From NCBI RefSeq assembly GCF_004365635.1, contig NZ_SOBH01000003.1, positions 310,001 through 374,000 on the forward strand: a DNA stretch of 64,000 nt, read 5' to 3'. This DNA is from Litoreibacter halocynthiae (GTDB lineage Bacteria; Pseudomonadota; Alphaproteobacteria; Rhodobacterales; Rhodobacteraceae). The notes below the pieces were generated by a model. The model made no database searches, was not told the origin of the DNA, and saw only the letters and a program-made list of their open reading frames with translations. The position numbers and the translations under genes were made by a program. Shown here in pieces: positions 33,590-42,354 of this stretch; within the stretch, counting starts at the first letter, position 1; every line of letters begins with the position of its first letter.

Positions 33590-35237
33590 CGCGCCAGCGA
33601 TTGACGATTGGATAGCGACGGTCGAGCCAGAATGCGCTTTCGGTCAGTCGCGCGCCGGGGGCGGACTGGAAGCGCTTGTATTCGCTGATGTAAATCAGGT
33701 GCTCGATTTTTTTGACCACCTCGCGCGAATGCCCTGCCGCGACGACCTCGGCCACGGACTGATCTTTATCGACCAGCCGCTCAAGAATATCGTCGAGTAC
33801 TTCGTAAGGGGGCAGGCTGTCCTCGTCCTTTTGGTCGGGGCGCAGTTCGGCTGAAGGAGGTTTGTCGATGATCCGCTGGGGAATCACGGTGCCTTCCGGC
33901 CCCATCATCCAAGGGCGGTGGTTGGCGTTACGCCAGCGGCAGGTCTCGAACACCCGCATTTTGTAGAGATCCTTGATCGGGTTGTATCCGCCCGCCATGT
34001 CGCCGTAGATCGTGGCATAGCCCACCGCGACCTCGGATTTGTTGCCGGTGGTGAGCAGCATTTCCCCGAATTTATTGGACAGCGCCATCAGCAGCACGCC
34101 GCGCAGGCGGCTTTGGATATTCTCTTCGGTTAGGTCTTCTTTGGTGCCTTCGAACAGCGGCGCGAGGGCCTCGGTCACGGCGGCGCGTGGGCCAGAGATG
34201 GGGACTGTGTCGATGCGGGTGCCGAGCAGGCGGGCGGCCTCGGAGGCGTCTTCAAGAGAGTGCTCCGACGTGTATTCAGAGGGCAGCATCACGCAGCGCA
34301 CATTTTCAGGGCCAAGTGCGTCGGCGGCGATTGTCGCGACCAAGCCGCTGTCGATGCCGCCGGACATGCCAAGCAGAACTTTCTTGAAACCGGTCTTGCG
34401 CATGTAGTCGCGCAGGGCTTCGACCATAACGCGGTAATCTTGCTCATAGTCGTCGGGCAGCGCGGTTTTCTCGCCCTCGATGGCAGTCCAGCCATGATCT
34501 TCGCGGATGAAGTCGACATGGGCGATCGCCTCGTCGAAGGCGGGCATTTGCAGCGCCAGTTTGCCGCCACGGTTCAGGACGAAAGAGCCGCCGTCGAAGA
34601 CCTGATCGTCCTGGCCGCCAACCATGTTGAGATAAACCAGCGGCAGATCGTTTTCGACCACACGGGCCACCATGTGACTGAGGCGGATGTCGTGCTTGCC
34701 CCTGAAATACGGCGAACCGTTTGGCACTAGCAGGATTTCGGCACCGGATTCGGTGAGGGTTTCGGAGACCTCTTCGTGCCATGCGTCCTCGCAGATCGGC
34801 GTGCCGATGCGCAGCGGGTCGATGGAGTAGGGGCCGCCAAGCGGGCCTTCGGAGTAGAGGCGTTGTTCGTCGAACACGTGGGTGTTGGGCAATTCGTGCT
34901 TGAGGGTGCGGGCTTTGACCTTGCCGTTCTCAAGGATGGAATACGCGTTGTAGAGCGCGCCGTCGATGAAGATCGGGTGGCCAATGCCGATGGCGGGGCC
35001 GTCCGCACATTCCAAGGCCAGTTGATCGACGGTTGCCATTGCCCCTTCGGTGAAGGCGGGTTTGAGCACCAGATCCTGCACCTGATAACCGGTGATAAAC
35101 ATCTCCGGCAGGGCGACCATGCGCGCACCTGCATTCTTGCCTTGCTGCCATGCGTCGCGGGCTTTGGCGGCATTGCCCGCAAAATCCCCGACGGTGGGGT
35201 TCAGTTGCGCAAGTGTAAGGCGGAACGTGTCGCTCAT
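33579..35237 (-). CDS. nadE: Glutamine-dependent NAD+ synthetase
   Basis: NadE amidates deamido-NAD to NAD+, the last step of NAD synthesis. At 552 residues it is the long, glutamine-using form. The N-terminal nitrilase-type glutaminase domain (to about residue 265) contains MVALPEMFITGYQ and CEDAWHEEVSE. The C-terminal synthetase has the ATP loop LLGMSGGIDSGLVATIA and SEVAVGYATIYGDMAGGYNP. The start MSDTFRLTLAQLNPTVGDF is preferred over one 23 codons upstream. It is divergent from the MORN gene across 156 bp. Confidence 0.95.
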   Translation of the reverse strand: MSDTFRLTLAQLNPTVGDFAGNAAKARDAWQQGKNAGARMVALPEMFITGYQVQDLVLKPAFTEGAMATVDQLALECADGPAIGIGHPIFIDGALYNAYSILENGKVKARTLKHELPNTHVFDEQRLYSEGPLGGPYSIDPLRIGTPICEDAWHEEVSETLTESGAEILLVPNGSPYFRGKHDIRLSHMVARVVENDLPLVYLNMVGGQDDQVFDGGSFVLNRGGKLALQMPAFDEAIAHVDFIREDHGWTAIEGEKTALPDDYEQDYRVMVEALRDYMRKTGFKKVLLGMSGGIDSGLVATIAADALGPENVRCVMLPSEYTSEHSLEDASEAARLLGTRIDTVPISGPRAAVTEALAPLFEGTKEDLTEENIQSRLRGVLLMALSNKFGEMLLTTGNKSEVAVGYATIYGDMAGGYNPIKDLYKMRVFETCRWRNANHRPWMMGPEGTVIPQRIIDKPPSAELRPDQKDEDSLPPYEVLDDILERLVDKDQSVAEVVAAGHSREVVKKIEHLIYISEYKRFQSAPGARLTESAFWLDRRYPIVNRWRDDS

Positions 35238-35393
35238 GTCATCTGTCCTTCGATCAACGCGCCAACATTTAGCAGACCCGCGCCGGAGGGAAAGAGGTCG
35301 CGCCAAAAGGAGGTGATGTCGTGGCTGCCTTGCTTGTCAGGGCGATACCGCTCCACTAGGCTCTGCCGAAATCGTCCGTTGGAGTGTGGCTAT

Positions 35394-36818
35394 ATGCGTT
35401 TGAGTGTCGTTTCGTTGATTTGCCTCGGCCTTGCCGCGTTTCCTGCCGCTGCGCAGGATACGGGGACCAAGCAATATGAAGACGGGGGCGTCTATACCGG
35501 AGCCTTCAAAGAGGGCAAACGCCACGGGCAGGGGATTTTTACCTTGCCGAACGGGTACGAGTATTCCGGCAATTGGGTAAATGGAGAGATCAGTGGCCAA
35601 GGCACCGCGCGATTCCCCGACGGCTCGCTTTATGAAGGGCAGTTCAAGGACGGAAAGCCGAACGGCTTTGGCAAGATTATCTTCGCGGATGGCGGCACTT
35701 ACGAAGGCGACTGGGTCGACAGCAAAATTACTGGTCGTGGCATTGCCATTTATGCAAACGGGGTTCGCTACGAGGGCGAATTCCTGAATGCGCAACATCA
35801 CGGTATTGGCGTGATGGTGAACCCCAACGGCTACCGCTATGAAGGCCAGTGGACCGCCGGGGTGAAGGACGGACGTGGCAAGATCACCTATCCTGACGGC
35901 TCTGCCTATGACGGTGAGATGGCGGGAGGAATGCGCCAAGGCCAAGGCAAACTGGAGATGCCAGACGGGCTGACTTACGAAGGCGGCTGGGTTGCCGGCC
36001 AGATGGAAGGCGAAGGCGTTCGACGTCATGCCAATGGCGACGTCTACACTGGCACTTTGAAGGCTGGTGCACGGGACGGGCAAGGCCGGATGGAATACGC
36101 CAATGGCGATGTCTACGAAGGCGGATTCAAGGCGGATCAACGCCACGGCCAAGGCACGTCACAACGCGCGGACGGGTTCGCCTATACCGGACAATGGGTT
36201 GACGGGCGGGTCGAGGGAGAAGGCGCCGTGACCTATCCCGATGGCTCGGTCTATGTCGGTCAGTTGCGCGATGACCTGGCAGACGGTCAGGGCAAAATCA
36301 CATATCCAGACGGCGCCACATATGAAGGTGGCTGGGTGAAGGGTGTGATCGAAGGCGCTGGCGTTGCGTCCTACCCGAGTGGCGTCCGGTATGAAGGTGA
36401 ATTCCGCAACGCCCGCAACGAAGGTCAAGGCACGATGACCTTTCCGGACGGGAAGGTTTATGAGGGTCAGTGGCTTGCGGGCCAGAAGCACGGCCAAGGG
36501 AAAACAACATTCCCGAACGGGATGGTTTACGAAGGCAGCTTTGTAGAGGGCAAACGCTCTGGCATGGGGGCGCTGACGACGACGGACAAATTCAGCTACA
36601 CGGGGCAATGGCAAGACGGCCAGATGCACGGCACGGGAATTGCCACCTACAATACGGGCGATGTTTATGAAGGCGAGTTCGCTGCTGGAAAGCGCGAAGG
36701 ACGGGGTGTTTTGAATTACGCGTCGGGTGAAATTGCCAGTGGGATCTGGAAGGATGGCTTGCTGGTACAGCCCGATGCCATAGATGCTCCCGTGACCGTG
36801 CCCGCCGCAGATAATTAA
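35394..36818 (+). CDS. Secreted MORN-repeat protein with 18 regular repeats
   Basis: This 474-residue protein has a signal peptide (MRLSVVSLICLGLAAFPAAA) followed by 18 complete 23-residue MORN repeats plus a partial one. The pattern is xxYEGxWxxGxxxGxGxxxxxxG, strictly in register from about residue 30 to 445, then a short tail ending VPAADN. MORN arrays form extended beta-hairpin sheets that bind phospholipid or protein partners. The frame stays open far upstream, but that is the nadE antisense; the ATG at 35394 starts the signal peptide. Its TAA overlaps the histidine kinase stop (TTAA). Confidence 0.9.
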   Translation: MRLSVVSLICLGLAAFPAAAQDTGTKQYEDGGVYTGAFKEGKRHGQGIFTLPNGYEYSGNWVNGEISGQGTARFPDGSLYEGQFKDGKPNGFGKIIFADGGTYEGDWVDSKITGRGIAIYANGVRYEGEFLNAQHHGIGVMVNPNGYRYEGQWTAGVKDGRGKITYPDGSAYDGEMAGGMRQGQGKLEMPDGLTYEGGWVAGQMEGEGVRRHANGDVYTGTLKAGARDGQGRMEYANGDVYEGGFKADQRHGQGTSQRADGFAYTGQWVDGRVEGEGAVTYPDGSVYVGQLRDDLADGQGKITYPDGATYEGGWVKGVIEGAGVASYPSGVRYEGEFRNARNEGQGTMTFPDGKVYEGQWLAGQKHGQGKTTFPNGMVYEGSFVEGKRSGMGALTTTDKFSYTGQWQDGQMHGTGIATYNTGDVYEGEFAAGKREGRGVLNYASGEIASGIWKDGLLVQPDAIDAPVTVPAADN

Positions 36819-38179
36819 GCGGCGGCTTTTTGTGGTGTGACCGTGCGGATTTTTCCGGGGATGAAGATGCGCACGGCAAGGCCGCCAAGCTTTGCGGATT
36901 TTTCCAGATTCAGTTCCGCGCCGTAGGCCTGCAACAAATCAATTGCGATGGCGAGACCAAGGCCGGTTCCGGGTTTGGAGCTATCCAGGCGACCACCGGA
37001 TTTCAGCGCCTCGCGCTCTTGGCCTTCAGGGATGCCGGGGCCGTCATCCTCGATCAGGATTTCAACGCCCTCGTCCCATTTATGGGCTGTCAGGGATATC
37101 TCCGATTTACACCATTTCAGAGCGTTATCGAGCAGGTTGCCGATAACCTCTTCGATGTCTTGTTGGTCCATGCGGATACTGAGGGACGGAGCGCAGGACG
37201 TGCGGACCGTTTTGCCGTCACGCTCGGCCATCGAGGTGAACAGGCGGGTGAAACGTGCGACCGAGTTGGATAGATCGGTGCGGATATTGGCAGCGGCGCC
37301 ACTATTGGCGGCACGCATGCGGGCCAGAGAGCGTCCGAGTTGCGCATCCACCCGATCCAAGGCCTCAACAGACGCCTCCATGTCGTGGTTCTGGGCGGCC
37401 AGAAGCGCCAATTCGTTGCGAAGAATGGCTGTGGGCGTTTTCAGCGCATGGGCCAAATCAGCGGCCTGACGTCGTGCGCGGGCGATGATGTCACGGTTGC
37501 GCGCCAGCAGCTCGTTGATGTCGTCGACTAGCGGCGCGACTTCTTCGGGGTAGTCGGCGGTTGTCAGGTCCTCGTCCTGCTCCCAGCGTTTGGCGACGTC
37601 TCGACGCAGCTTGTCGAGCGGGTGCAGGATCGTGGTTGTCTGCAAGAATGCGCCTGCGAGGCCGAGCAGGCCGACCAGCACGAAGGCGAGCAAAAGGGAG
37701 CGGCGGGTTTGTTGCCGTTCCGCGGTGAGGGCCGCGAGGCTTTCTGCAACGCTGACACCCCACGCACTGCCATCCTCCAGTGTGATCTTTTGATACACTG
37801 CGCGAATGGGCTCACCTGCCGGCCCCATAATGGAGCGGCGGGTCGAGGTGCTAGGAGCGCCGAACGGCTCTTTCAGCGCGGCGTCAAACATGGAGGTCGA
37901 TGTGAATATTTGCCCGTCCGGGGATGTGATCTGCCAATAGCGGCCGGAATAGGGTGTGGTGTAAGCAGGATCGTAAACGCGTTCTTCAAGCTGCGTGGGG
38001 TCGTTGGCCGTGCTATTTAGAGCCACAACCAGTTGCGAGTGGCGGTCGGCCAGCGCGCGGTCGAAGCGATCGAGCACGTTGTTCTCGATGGAGCTGAGAA
38101 GCACAAAGGCGCCCACAAGAATGGACGCCATGGCGGAGAGAGCGCCACCGATCATAGCCCTGCGGCGCAGGGACAACAT
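36815..38179 (-). CDS. Sensor histidine kinase (PhoQ/CreC-like plan)
   Basis: This 454-residue inner-membrane kinase has two transmembrane helices (about 11-31 and 160-180) enclosing a 130-residue periplasmic sensor. HAMP, a DHp domain with His244 (ADLAHALKTPTAIL), and the HATPase with NLLDNALKWC, EDDGPGIPEGQ and GTGLGLAIAIDLL follow. It autophosphorylates and passes phosphate to the regulator encoded immediately upstream, with a 1-bp overlap (TGATG). With the PepSY protein it probably senses an envelope signal such as cations or peptides. Confidence 0.93.
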   Translation of the reverse strand: MLSLRRRAMIGGALSAMASILVGAFVLLSSIENNVLDRFDRALADRHSQLVVALNSTANDPTQLEERVYDPAYTTPYSGRYWQITSPDGQIFTSTSMFDAALKEPFGAPSTSTRRSIMGPAGEPIRAVYQKITLEDGSAWGVSVAESLAALTAERQQTRRSLLLAFVLVGLLGLAGAFLQTTTILHPLDKLRRDVAKRWEQDEDLTTADYPEEVAPLVDDINELLARNRDIIARARRQAADLAHALKTPTAILRNELALLAAQNHDMEASVEALDRVDAQLGRSLARMRAANSGAAANIRTDLSNSVARFTRLFTSMAERDGKTVRTSCAPSLSIRMDQQDIEEVIGNLLDNALKWCKSEISLTAHKWDEGVEILIEDDGPGIPEGQEREALKSGGRLDSSKPGTGLGLAIAIDLLQAYGAELNLEKSAKLGGLAVRIFIPGKIRTVTPQKAAA

Positions 38180-38838
38180 CAGGCTGCGTCCACCATATAG
38201 CCGCGCCCGCGGATGGTCTGGATGAAGTCCGACCCCAGTTTTTTGCGCAGGCGGGTGATGAACACCGCGATAGTGTTGCTGTCGCGGTCACCGTCATATT
38301 CGTAGATATGTTCGCTGAGTTCGGTCCGCGAAATCAAACGGCCCGCATTGTGAATCAGGTAGGACAGCACCGCGACCTCCTGCGAGGTCAGGTCTACGGG
38401 GATGCCGCCCAATGTAACTTTGGCGTTGCGCGTATCGAAGGCCACGCCGTCCTTTTCGAACAGCGGATTGGTGCGACCGGATTTGCGGCGCAGCATTGCG
38501 CGCACGCGGGCGGCAAGCTCTGGCATGTGAAATGGCTTGGTCATGTAGTCGTCGGCGCCGGCGTCGAGGCCATCGACGCGGTCCGTCCAACCATCGCGGG
38601 CTGTCAGGATCAGAACCGGCATGTCCAGTCCCGCCGCGCGCCACTCTTTCAGAATGGAGATGCCGTCCCGTATGGGAAGGCCAAGGTCGAGGATGACCAT
38701 GTCATAGGGTTCGGTCGAGCCGAGGAAGCCAGCTTCCTCGCCGTCCTGGGCGACGTCCACCACGCGACCTTCTGCGGTTAGCAAGGTCTTCACCTGAGAG
38801 GCAAGGGTCGTGTCATCTTCTGCAAGCAATATTCTCAT
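38179..38838 (-). CDS. OmpR/PhoB-family response regulator
   Basis: This 219-residue regulator has a receiver domain with the phospho-acceptor Asp51 (VILDLGLPIRDG), acidic pocket EDD at 7-9 and TARDG, and a C-terminal winged-helix DNA-binding domain (LTSQEVAVLSYLIHNAG, YEYDGDRDSNTIAVFITRLR). It is the cognate regulator of the adjacent kinase and lies 54 bp downstream of the PepSY gene. Confidence 0.94.
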   Translation of the reverse strand: MRILLAEDDTTLASQVKTLLTAEGRVVDVAQDGEEAGFLGSTEPYDMVILDLGLPIRDGISILKEWRAAGLDMPVLILTARDGWTDRVDGLDAGADDYMTKPFHMPELAARVRAMLRRKSGRTNPLFEKDGVAFDTRNAKVTLGGIPVDLTSQEVAVLSYLIHNAGRLISRTELSEHIYEYDGDRDSNTIAVFITRLRKKLGSDFIQTIRGRGYMVDAA

Positions 38839-38892
38839 GCATGCGGGGATATCAGCGGACTTGGGCGCGTTTGTGGCCGAAGCGTGGTGAAT

Positions 38893-39396
38893 TTATTTCT
38901 TACCGCCGCCGTTACCACCACCGTTACCGCCGCCGTTGCTACCACCGTTACCGCCGCCGTTACCGCCAGCCCCTGAGTTCCCGTTGCCCCCAGATTTCCC
39001 GTTGGAGCGGCTAGAGGAAGAATTTTTTGAGGAAGATTTCGTGCCCTTGGAAGATGCCGCTGCAGAGACTTGTCGACCGACCGGTGACTTGGAGGACACC
39101 TGGCGACCGGTCTGTGCGTCAACTATTACACTGACCAGCTTGCCGTTGGATCGTTTCAAGACGAGGCGATAGTAGACGCCGCCGGCGCTGAATGCGCGGG
39201 CTTCGACGACTTTAGCGTGGAGGGACTTGGAAACTGAACTTAGTGTAGACTTCATGCTTACGGTTTTCCCTGTTGCTGCGATCTGACGAAGTTCAGATTG
39301 CCCCATCTCATGCGCAGAGGACGCAAAGGACGGGTTGGCAAAACCGATGGCAACGATGCCGAGTAACTGGACACTTTTGAACATAGGACGACTCAT
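38893..39396 (-). CDS. PepSY-domain secreted protein with Gly/Asn-rich tail
   Basis: From 39396 this encodes 167 residues: a signal peptide (FKSVQLLGIVAIGFANPSFA), a PepSY-like domain ending VYYRLVLKRSNGKLVSVIVDAQTGR, a Ser/Lys-rich linker and a tail of repeated GGGN units ending GGNGGGKK. An alternative ATG four codons later also gives the signal peptide, and neither has a clear ribosome-binding site. PepSY proteins often precede PhoPQ-type two-component genes and modulate the sensor; here the regulator and kinase follow on the same strand. Confidence 0.82.
   Translation of the reverse strand: MSRPMFKSVQLLGIVAIGFANPSFASSAHEMGQSELRQIAATGKTVSMKSTLSSVSKSLHAKVVEARAFSAGGVYYRLVLKRSNGKLVSVIVDAQTGRQVSSKSPVGRQVSAAASSKGTKSSSKNSSSSRSNGKSGGNGNSGAGGNGGGNGGSNGGGNGGGNGGGKK
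38904..38967. repeat. 12-bp coding microrepeat (GGGN units) in the PepSY gene
   Basis: About five near-perfect copies of GTTACCGCCGCC (plus-strand sense) encode the Gly-Gly-Gly-Asn tail. Units of 12 bp keep the frame if slippage changes the number. Confidence 0.75.
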
Positions 39397-39466
39397 AGCA
39401 GAGCGAAGATGAATGCAGCGTGAATGGGCGGAAGCGAGATCAGATATTTTGTGTTCCGGCAAAGAA

Positions 39467-39493
39467 AAAGGCCGCCCAGAGGAGGCGGCCTTT
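39467..39493 (-). terminator. Rho-independent terminator on the minus strand
   Basis: AAAGGCCGCC and GGCGGCCTTT form a 10-bp stem; read on the minus strand it is followed by TTTTTCTTT. It ends the small gene at 39547-39738 before the PepSY operon begins. Confidence 0.85.
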
Positions 39494-39498
39494 ATCAG

Positions 39499-39532
39499 TT
39501 TGGAGGGATACGTTCATTTTGGAGGGATACGT
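39499..39532. repeat. 15-bp direct repeat
   Basis: TTTGGAGGGATACGT occurs at 39499-39513 and again at 39518-39532, between the terminator and the stop codon of the upstream small gene. Confidence 0.7.
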
Positions 39533-39546
39533 AATCCTTACTTCTT

Positions 39547-39738
39547 TCAGGCCGCCATAAGGCGCAGAGGTTCCTGAGAAGACAGCGCCGCCAGCACCCG
39601 GTCAACAGGCGGGAAGCGCGAGGCTTTGGCCGTGCAGAGGTTCACGGCTTTAGGGCTAACACCAGCGCGATTCGCCTGCATCGCTTGGAGGGCGACAATA
39701 CGGCGGGTACGGGCTTTCTCGGCAAATGATCCGGTCAT
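39547..39738 (-). CDS. Small protein, unknown function
   Basis: The start MTGSFAEKARTRRIVALQAM at 39738 follows AAGGAAC and gives 63 residues; 17 further codons upstream lack a site. The protein is basic in its N-terminal half and has one cysteine, with no signal peptide or membrane helix. It is preceded by about 100 bp of AT-rich DNA (39833-39905) that probably holds its promoter and is ended by its own terminator, so it looks like an independent gene. Confidence 0.6.
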   Translation of the reverse strand: MTGSFAEKARTRRIVALQAMQANRAGVSPKAVNLCTAKASRFPPVDRVLAALSSQEPLRLMAA

Positions 39739-39967
39739 GGCGTGTTCCTTTGTTTCGTTACTGGCAGACCGTCTTGATTGGCCTTCCATGCTGTTGGTTA
39801 TGACCTATTGGTGTTGAATGAAGCGCGAACCCTGTGTTCATCTTCGGTTAATGTAATATAATTGTTAATAATCAAATACTTAACTGCATTTTTTGAGTGA
39901 AAAACGATGTTTTCTCGACTCGAATCGCCCGCATTTGTCCGCTTCATTAACAAAGAAATGCCTCAAT

Positions 39968-41497
39968 TCAGATGGATTCGCCGAGATCGAGCCGCTTCAG
40001 GACCACCCGTGCATCGCTAAGAACCGCCTCTTTGCGTGACTCGTCCATGCGGTCCCACGTGCGGTACATGTTTCCCATACGCGGATTGTTTGAAAACCGC
40101 TCACGGTGGCGGATCAAGAAGTCCCAATAGAGCAGGTTGAACGGGCAGGCTTCCGGTCCGGTTTTGTCTTTCACCTTATACTCGCAGTGTTTGCAGTAGT
40201 CGGACATGCGGTCGATATAGGCCCCCGAAGACACGTAAGGTTTGGAGCCGACGATGCCACCGTCCGCGAACTGGCTCATGCCGATGACGTTCGGGGCCTC
40301 CACCCATTCATAGGCGTCGGCATAGACCGCCAGATACCATTCATGGACCTCGTGCGGGTCAATGCCCGCCAACAGCGCGAAATTGCCGGTGACCATCAGG
40401 CGCTGGATGTGGTGCGCATAGGCCTCGTCGCGGGTTTGGGCGACGGTTTTTGCCACGCAGTTCATTTTGGTGTCAGCGTCCCAGAAGAAGGATGGCAAGG
40501 TGCGGGAATGCTTGAGCGCATTGCGCGACGTGTAATCGGGCCCTTCCAAGAAGTAGATGCCACGCATGTATTCGCGCCAGCCGATTATCTGGCGGATGAA
40601 GCCCTCGGCGGCGTTGATGGGGGCGTGGCCGTCCTTGTAGGCCTGTTCGACTTGTTCACACACCTCTAGCGGATCCAAAAGGCCCGCGTTGATATGGAAG
40701 CTGATGATCGAGTGATAGAGGAAGCGGTTGTCGTTCAACATCGCATCCTGAAAATCGCCGAATTGAGGCAGGGCGTGCTTGATCCAATGTGTCAGCTGAC
40801 GCCGCGCCTGTCCGGTGTCGGTTGCGAACCAGAACGGGCGGAGGGTGCCGAAATTGTCGCCAAAGCGCTGCTCGACCAGATCAAGGACTTCTTCGACCGT
40901 CTCGTCGGGCGTGAACTGCATCGGGCCGTGGAAGTCGACATCGTCGGGGGCGGGCTTGCGGTTGTCGTGGTCGAAATTCCACTTGCCCTCGACCGGTTTG
41001 TCGCCATCCATCAACAGGCCCGTCTTGCGGCGCATGTCGCGGTAGAACCACTCCATGCGTAGCTCTTTGCGGCCCTCCGCCCAGTCCTCGAATTCCTTGT
41101 GGGATGCGATGAAGCGGGTGTCGGAGATCATGTGCAGCTTCAGGGGCATCTCTTGCAGCGCCTCGATCAACCGCCATTCGCCCGGCTCGGTGGCGATGAC
41201 GCCGCTGGCGTCGTGCTGTTCGGCGCGGCGCAAAAGCTCGCCGGTGATGGAACCCGCGTTGTCGGGGTCGTCGAGCTTGGTGTAGTCGACCTGCCAGCCA
41301 TTGTTGCGTAGCGCGTCCGCGAATTTGCGCATGGCGGCGAAGATAAAAGCGATCTTCTTGGGATGGTGCGGGACGTAGGATGCCTCGTCCGCTACCTCGG
41401 CCATGACGATGATGTCGGTGTCTTTTTCGGCCTTTTGGAGGGCGGACAGGTTGGGAGACAGCTGGTCGCCCAAGACCAGAACAAGGCGACTCACCAC
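39968..41497 (-). CDS. phrB: FeS-type (6-4) photolyase/cryptochrome (PhrB class)
   Basis: This 509-residue protein matches the prokaryotic FeS-BCP photolyases, which use FAD, a ribolumazine antenna and a [4Fe-4S] cluster to repair UV (6-4) photoproducts. Cys347, Cys435, Cys438 and Cys451 fit the cluster ligands of Agrobacterium PhrB (350, 438, 441, 454) with a constant offset of three. The N-terminus LVLVLGDQLSPNLSAL and the segment GWREYMRGIYFLEGPDY are typical. The stop of the neighbouring SDR gene overlaps its start by 7 bp, so the two are coupled. Confidence 0.95.
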   Translation of the reverse strand: MVSRLVLVLGDQLSPNLSALQKAEKDTDIIVMAEVADEASYVPHHPKKIAFIFAAMRKFADALRNNGWQVDYTKLDDPDNAGSITGELLRRAEQHDASGVIATEPGEWRLIEALQEMPLKLHMISDTRFIASHKEFEDWAEGRKELRMEWFYRDMRRKTGLLMDGDKPVEGKWNFDHDNRKPAPDDVDFHGPMQFTPDETVEEVLDLVEQRFGDNFGTLRPFWFATDTGQARRQLTHWIKHALPQFGDFQDAMLNDNRFLYHSIISFHINAGLLDPLEVCEQVEQAYKDGHAPINAAEGFIRQIIGWREYMRGIYFLEGPDYTSRNALKHSRTLPSFFWDADTKMNCVAKTVAQTRDEAYAHHIQRLMVTGNFALLAGIDPHEVHEWYLAVYADAYEWVEAPNVIGMSQFADGGIVGSKPYVSSGAYIDRMSDYCKHCEYKVKDKTGPEACPFNLLYWDFLIRHRERFSNNPRMGNMYRTWDRMDESRKEAVLSDARVVLKRLDLGESI

Positions 41498-42156
41498 GGC
41501 ACCTGCTTACCGGAATAGTCGAAGAATTTACCGCTGTCGGAAGGCGTAAGCCCGTCGAGCACGTTAAGCAAATTTTCGGCCGCCTGCGATGCTGGCACCG
41601 TCTTGTGGCGGCTTGCATATTTGGCGGTGAAATCAGTTTCCACTGTGCCGGGATGCAGGCAGACGCAGGTGGCTTGTTTGTGGGTGCGGGCCAGTTCGAT
41701 TGATGCGCCGTGGATCAGCTGGTTCAGCGCGGCCTTGGCGGCGCGGTAGCTGTGCCAGCCGCCGATCTTATTGTCGCCGATGGACCCGACGCGGGCAGAA
41801 AGTGCCGCAAAACGCGCGGGGCGGTCTTTGGGCAGGAACTGGATTGCGTGTTTGAGGACAAGCGCTGGACCCATGGCGTTGGTTTGGAACTGTCGGGTCA
41901 AGCCTGCGGGCGCCAGAGCATTCACCGACTTCTCGGGCTCGTGTCCGTCAATCACGAGGGCCCCTGTGGCGCAGATGATCATATCGAAGCTGCCGGACAG
42001 GGTTTTGAATGCCCGTTCGATTGATGCCTCATCCGTGACGTCCAATCCATCGTGACTACGGGACAATCCTGTCACGTCGTGGCCTCGGGCTTGTACGTTC
42101 TGCGAAAGCGCGGCTCCGATGCCGCCCGAGGCGCCGATGATGAGTGTTCGTGTCAT
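41491..42156 (-). CDS. Short-chain dehydrogenase (CsgA-like)
   Basis: This 221-residue SDR has the cofactor loop TLIIGASGGIGAAL, the NAG-equivalent ICATGAL, and catalytic Ser/Tyr/Lys in ALSARVGSIGDN and YRAAKAALNQ, followed by VCLHPGTVETDF. It likely oxidises or reduces a small carbonyl with NAD(P). It is directly upstream of and overlapping the photolyase gene. The pairing suggests co-induction by light but does not prove a shared pathway. Confidence 0.9.
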   Translation of the reverse strand: MTRTLIIGASGGIGAALSQNVQARGHDVTGLSRSHDGLDVTDEASIERAFKTLSGSFDMIICATGALVIDGHEPEKSVNALAPAGLTRQFQTNAMGPALVLKHAIQFLPKDRPARFAALSARVGSIGDNKIGGWHSYRAAKAALNQLIHGASIELARTHKQATCVCLHPGTVETDFTAKYASRHKTVPASQAAENLLNVLDGLTPSDSGKFFDYSGKQVPW

Positions 42157-42354
42157 AGGGCAGAGGTAACGGTCCCGCGTCGCAAGTCAAATTGCGGCTT
42201 TCCTTTTTCGTCGGGGTTCGTATGATCTGTCTCATGAGCATTGACGCACATAACCTACTTCTTAGCCTGCGCTGAGCGTGCCTTCCCGGTGCGTGCCGCT
42301 CAGTAGTGCCAGCACCGGACCTTCCCAAAAAACGAATAGCTAAGGAGTGACCCC

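Noticed and set aside
34776-35393. Possible N-terminal extension of the MORN protein
   Set aside because: This part is antisense to nadE, and the ATG at 35394 begins a proper signal peptide.
38904-38967. Short regular repeats resembling a CRISPR array
   Set aside because: They are 12-bp units without spacers, in frame within a gene, and encode a Gly-Asn tail.
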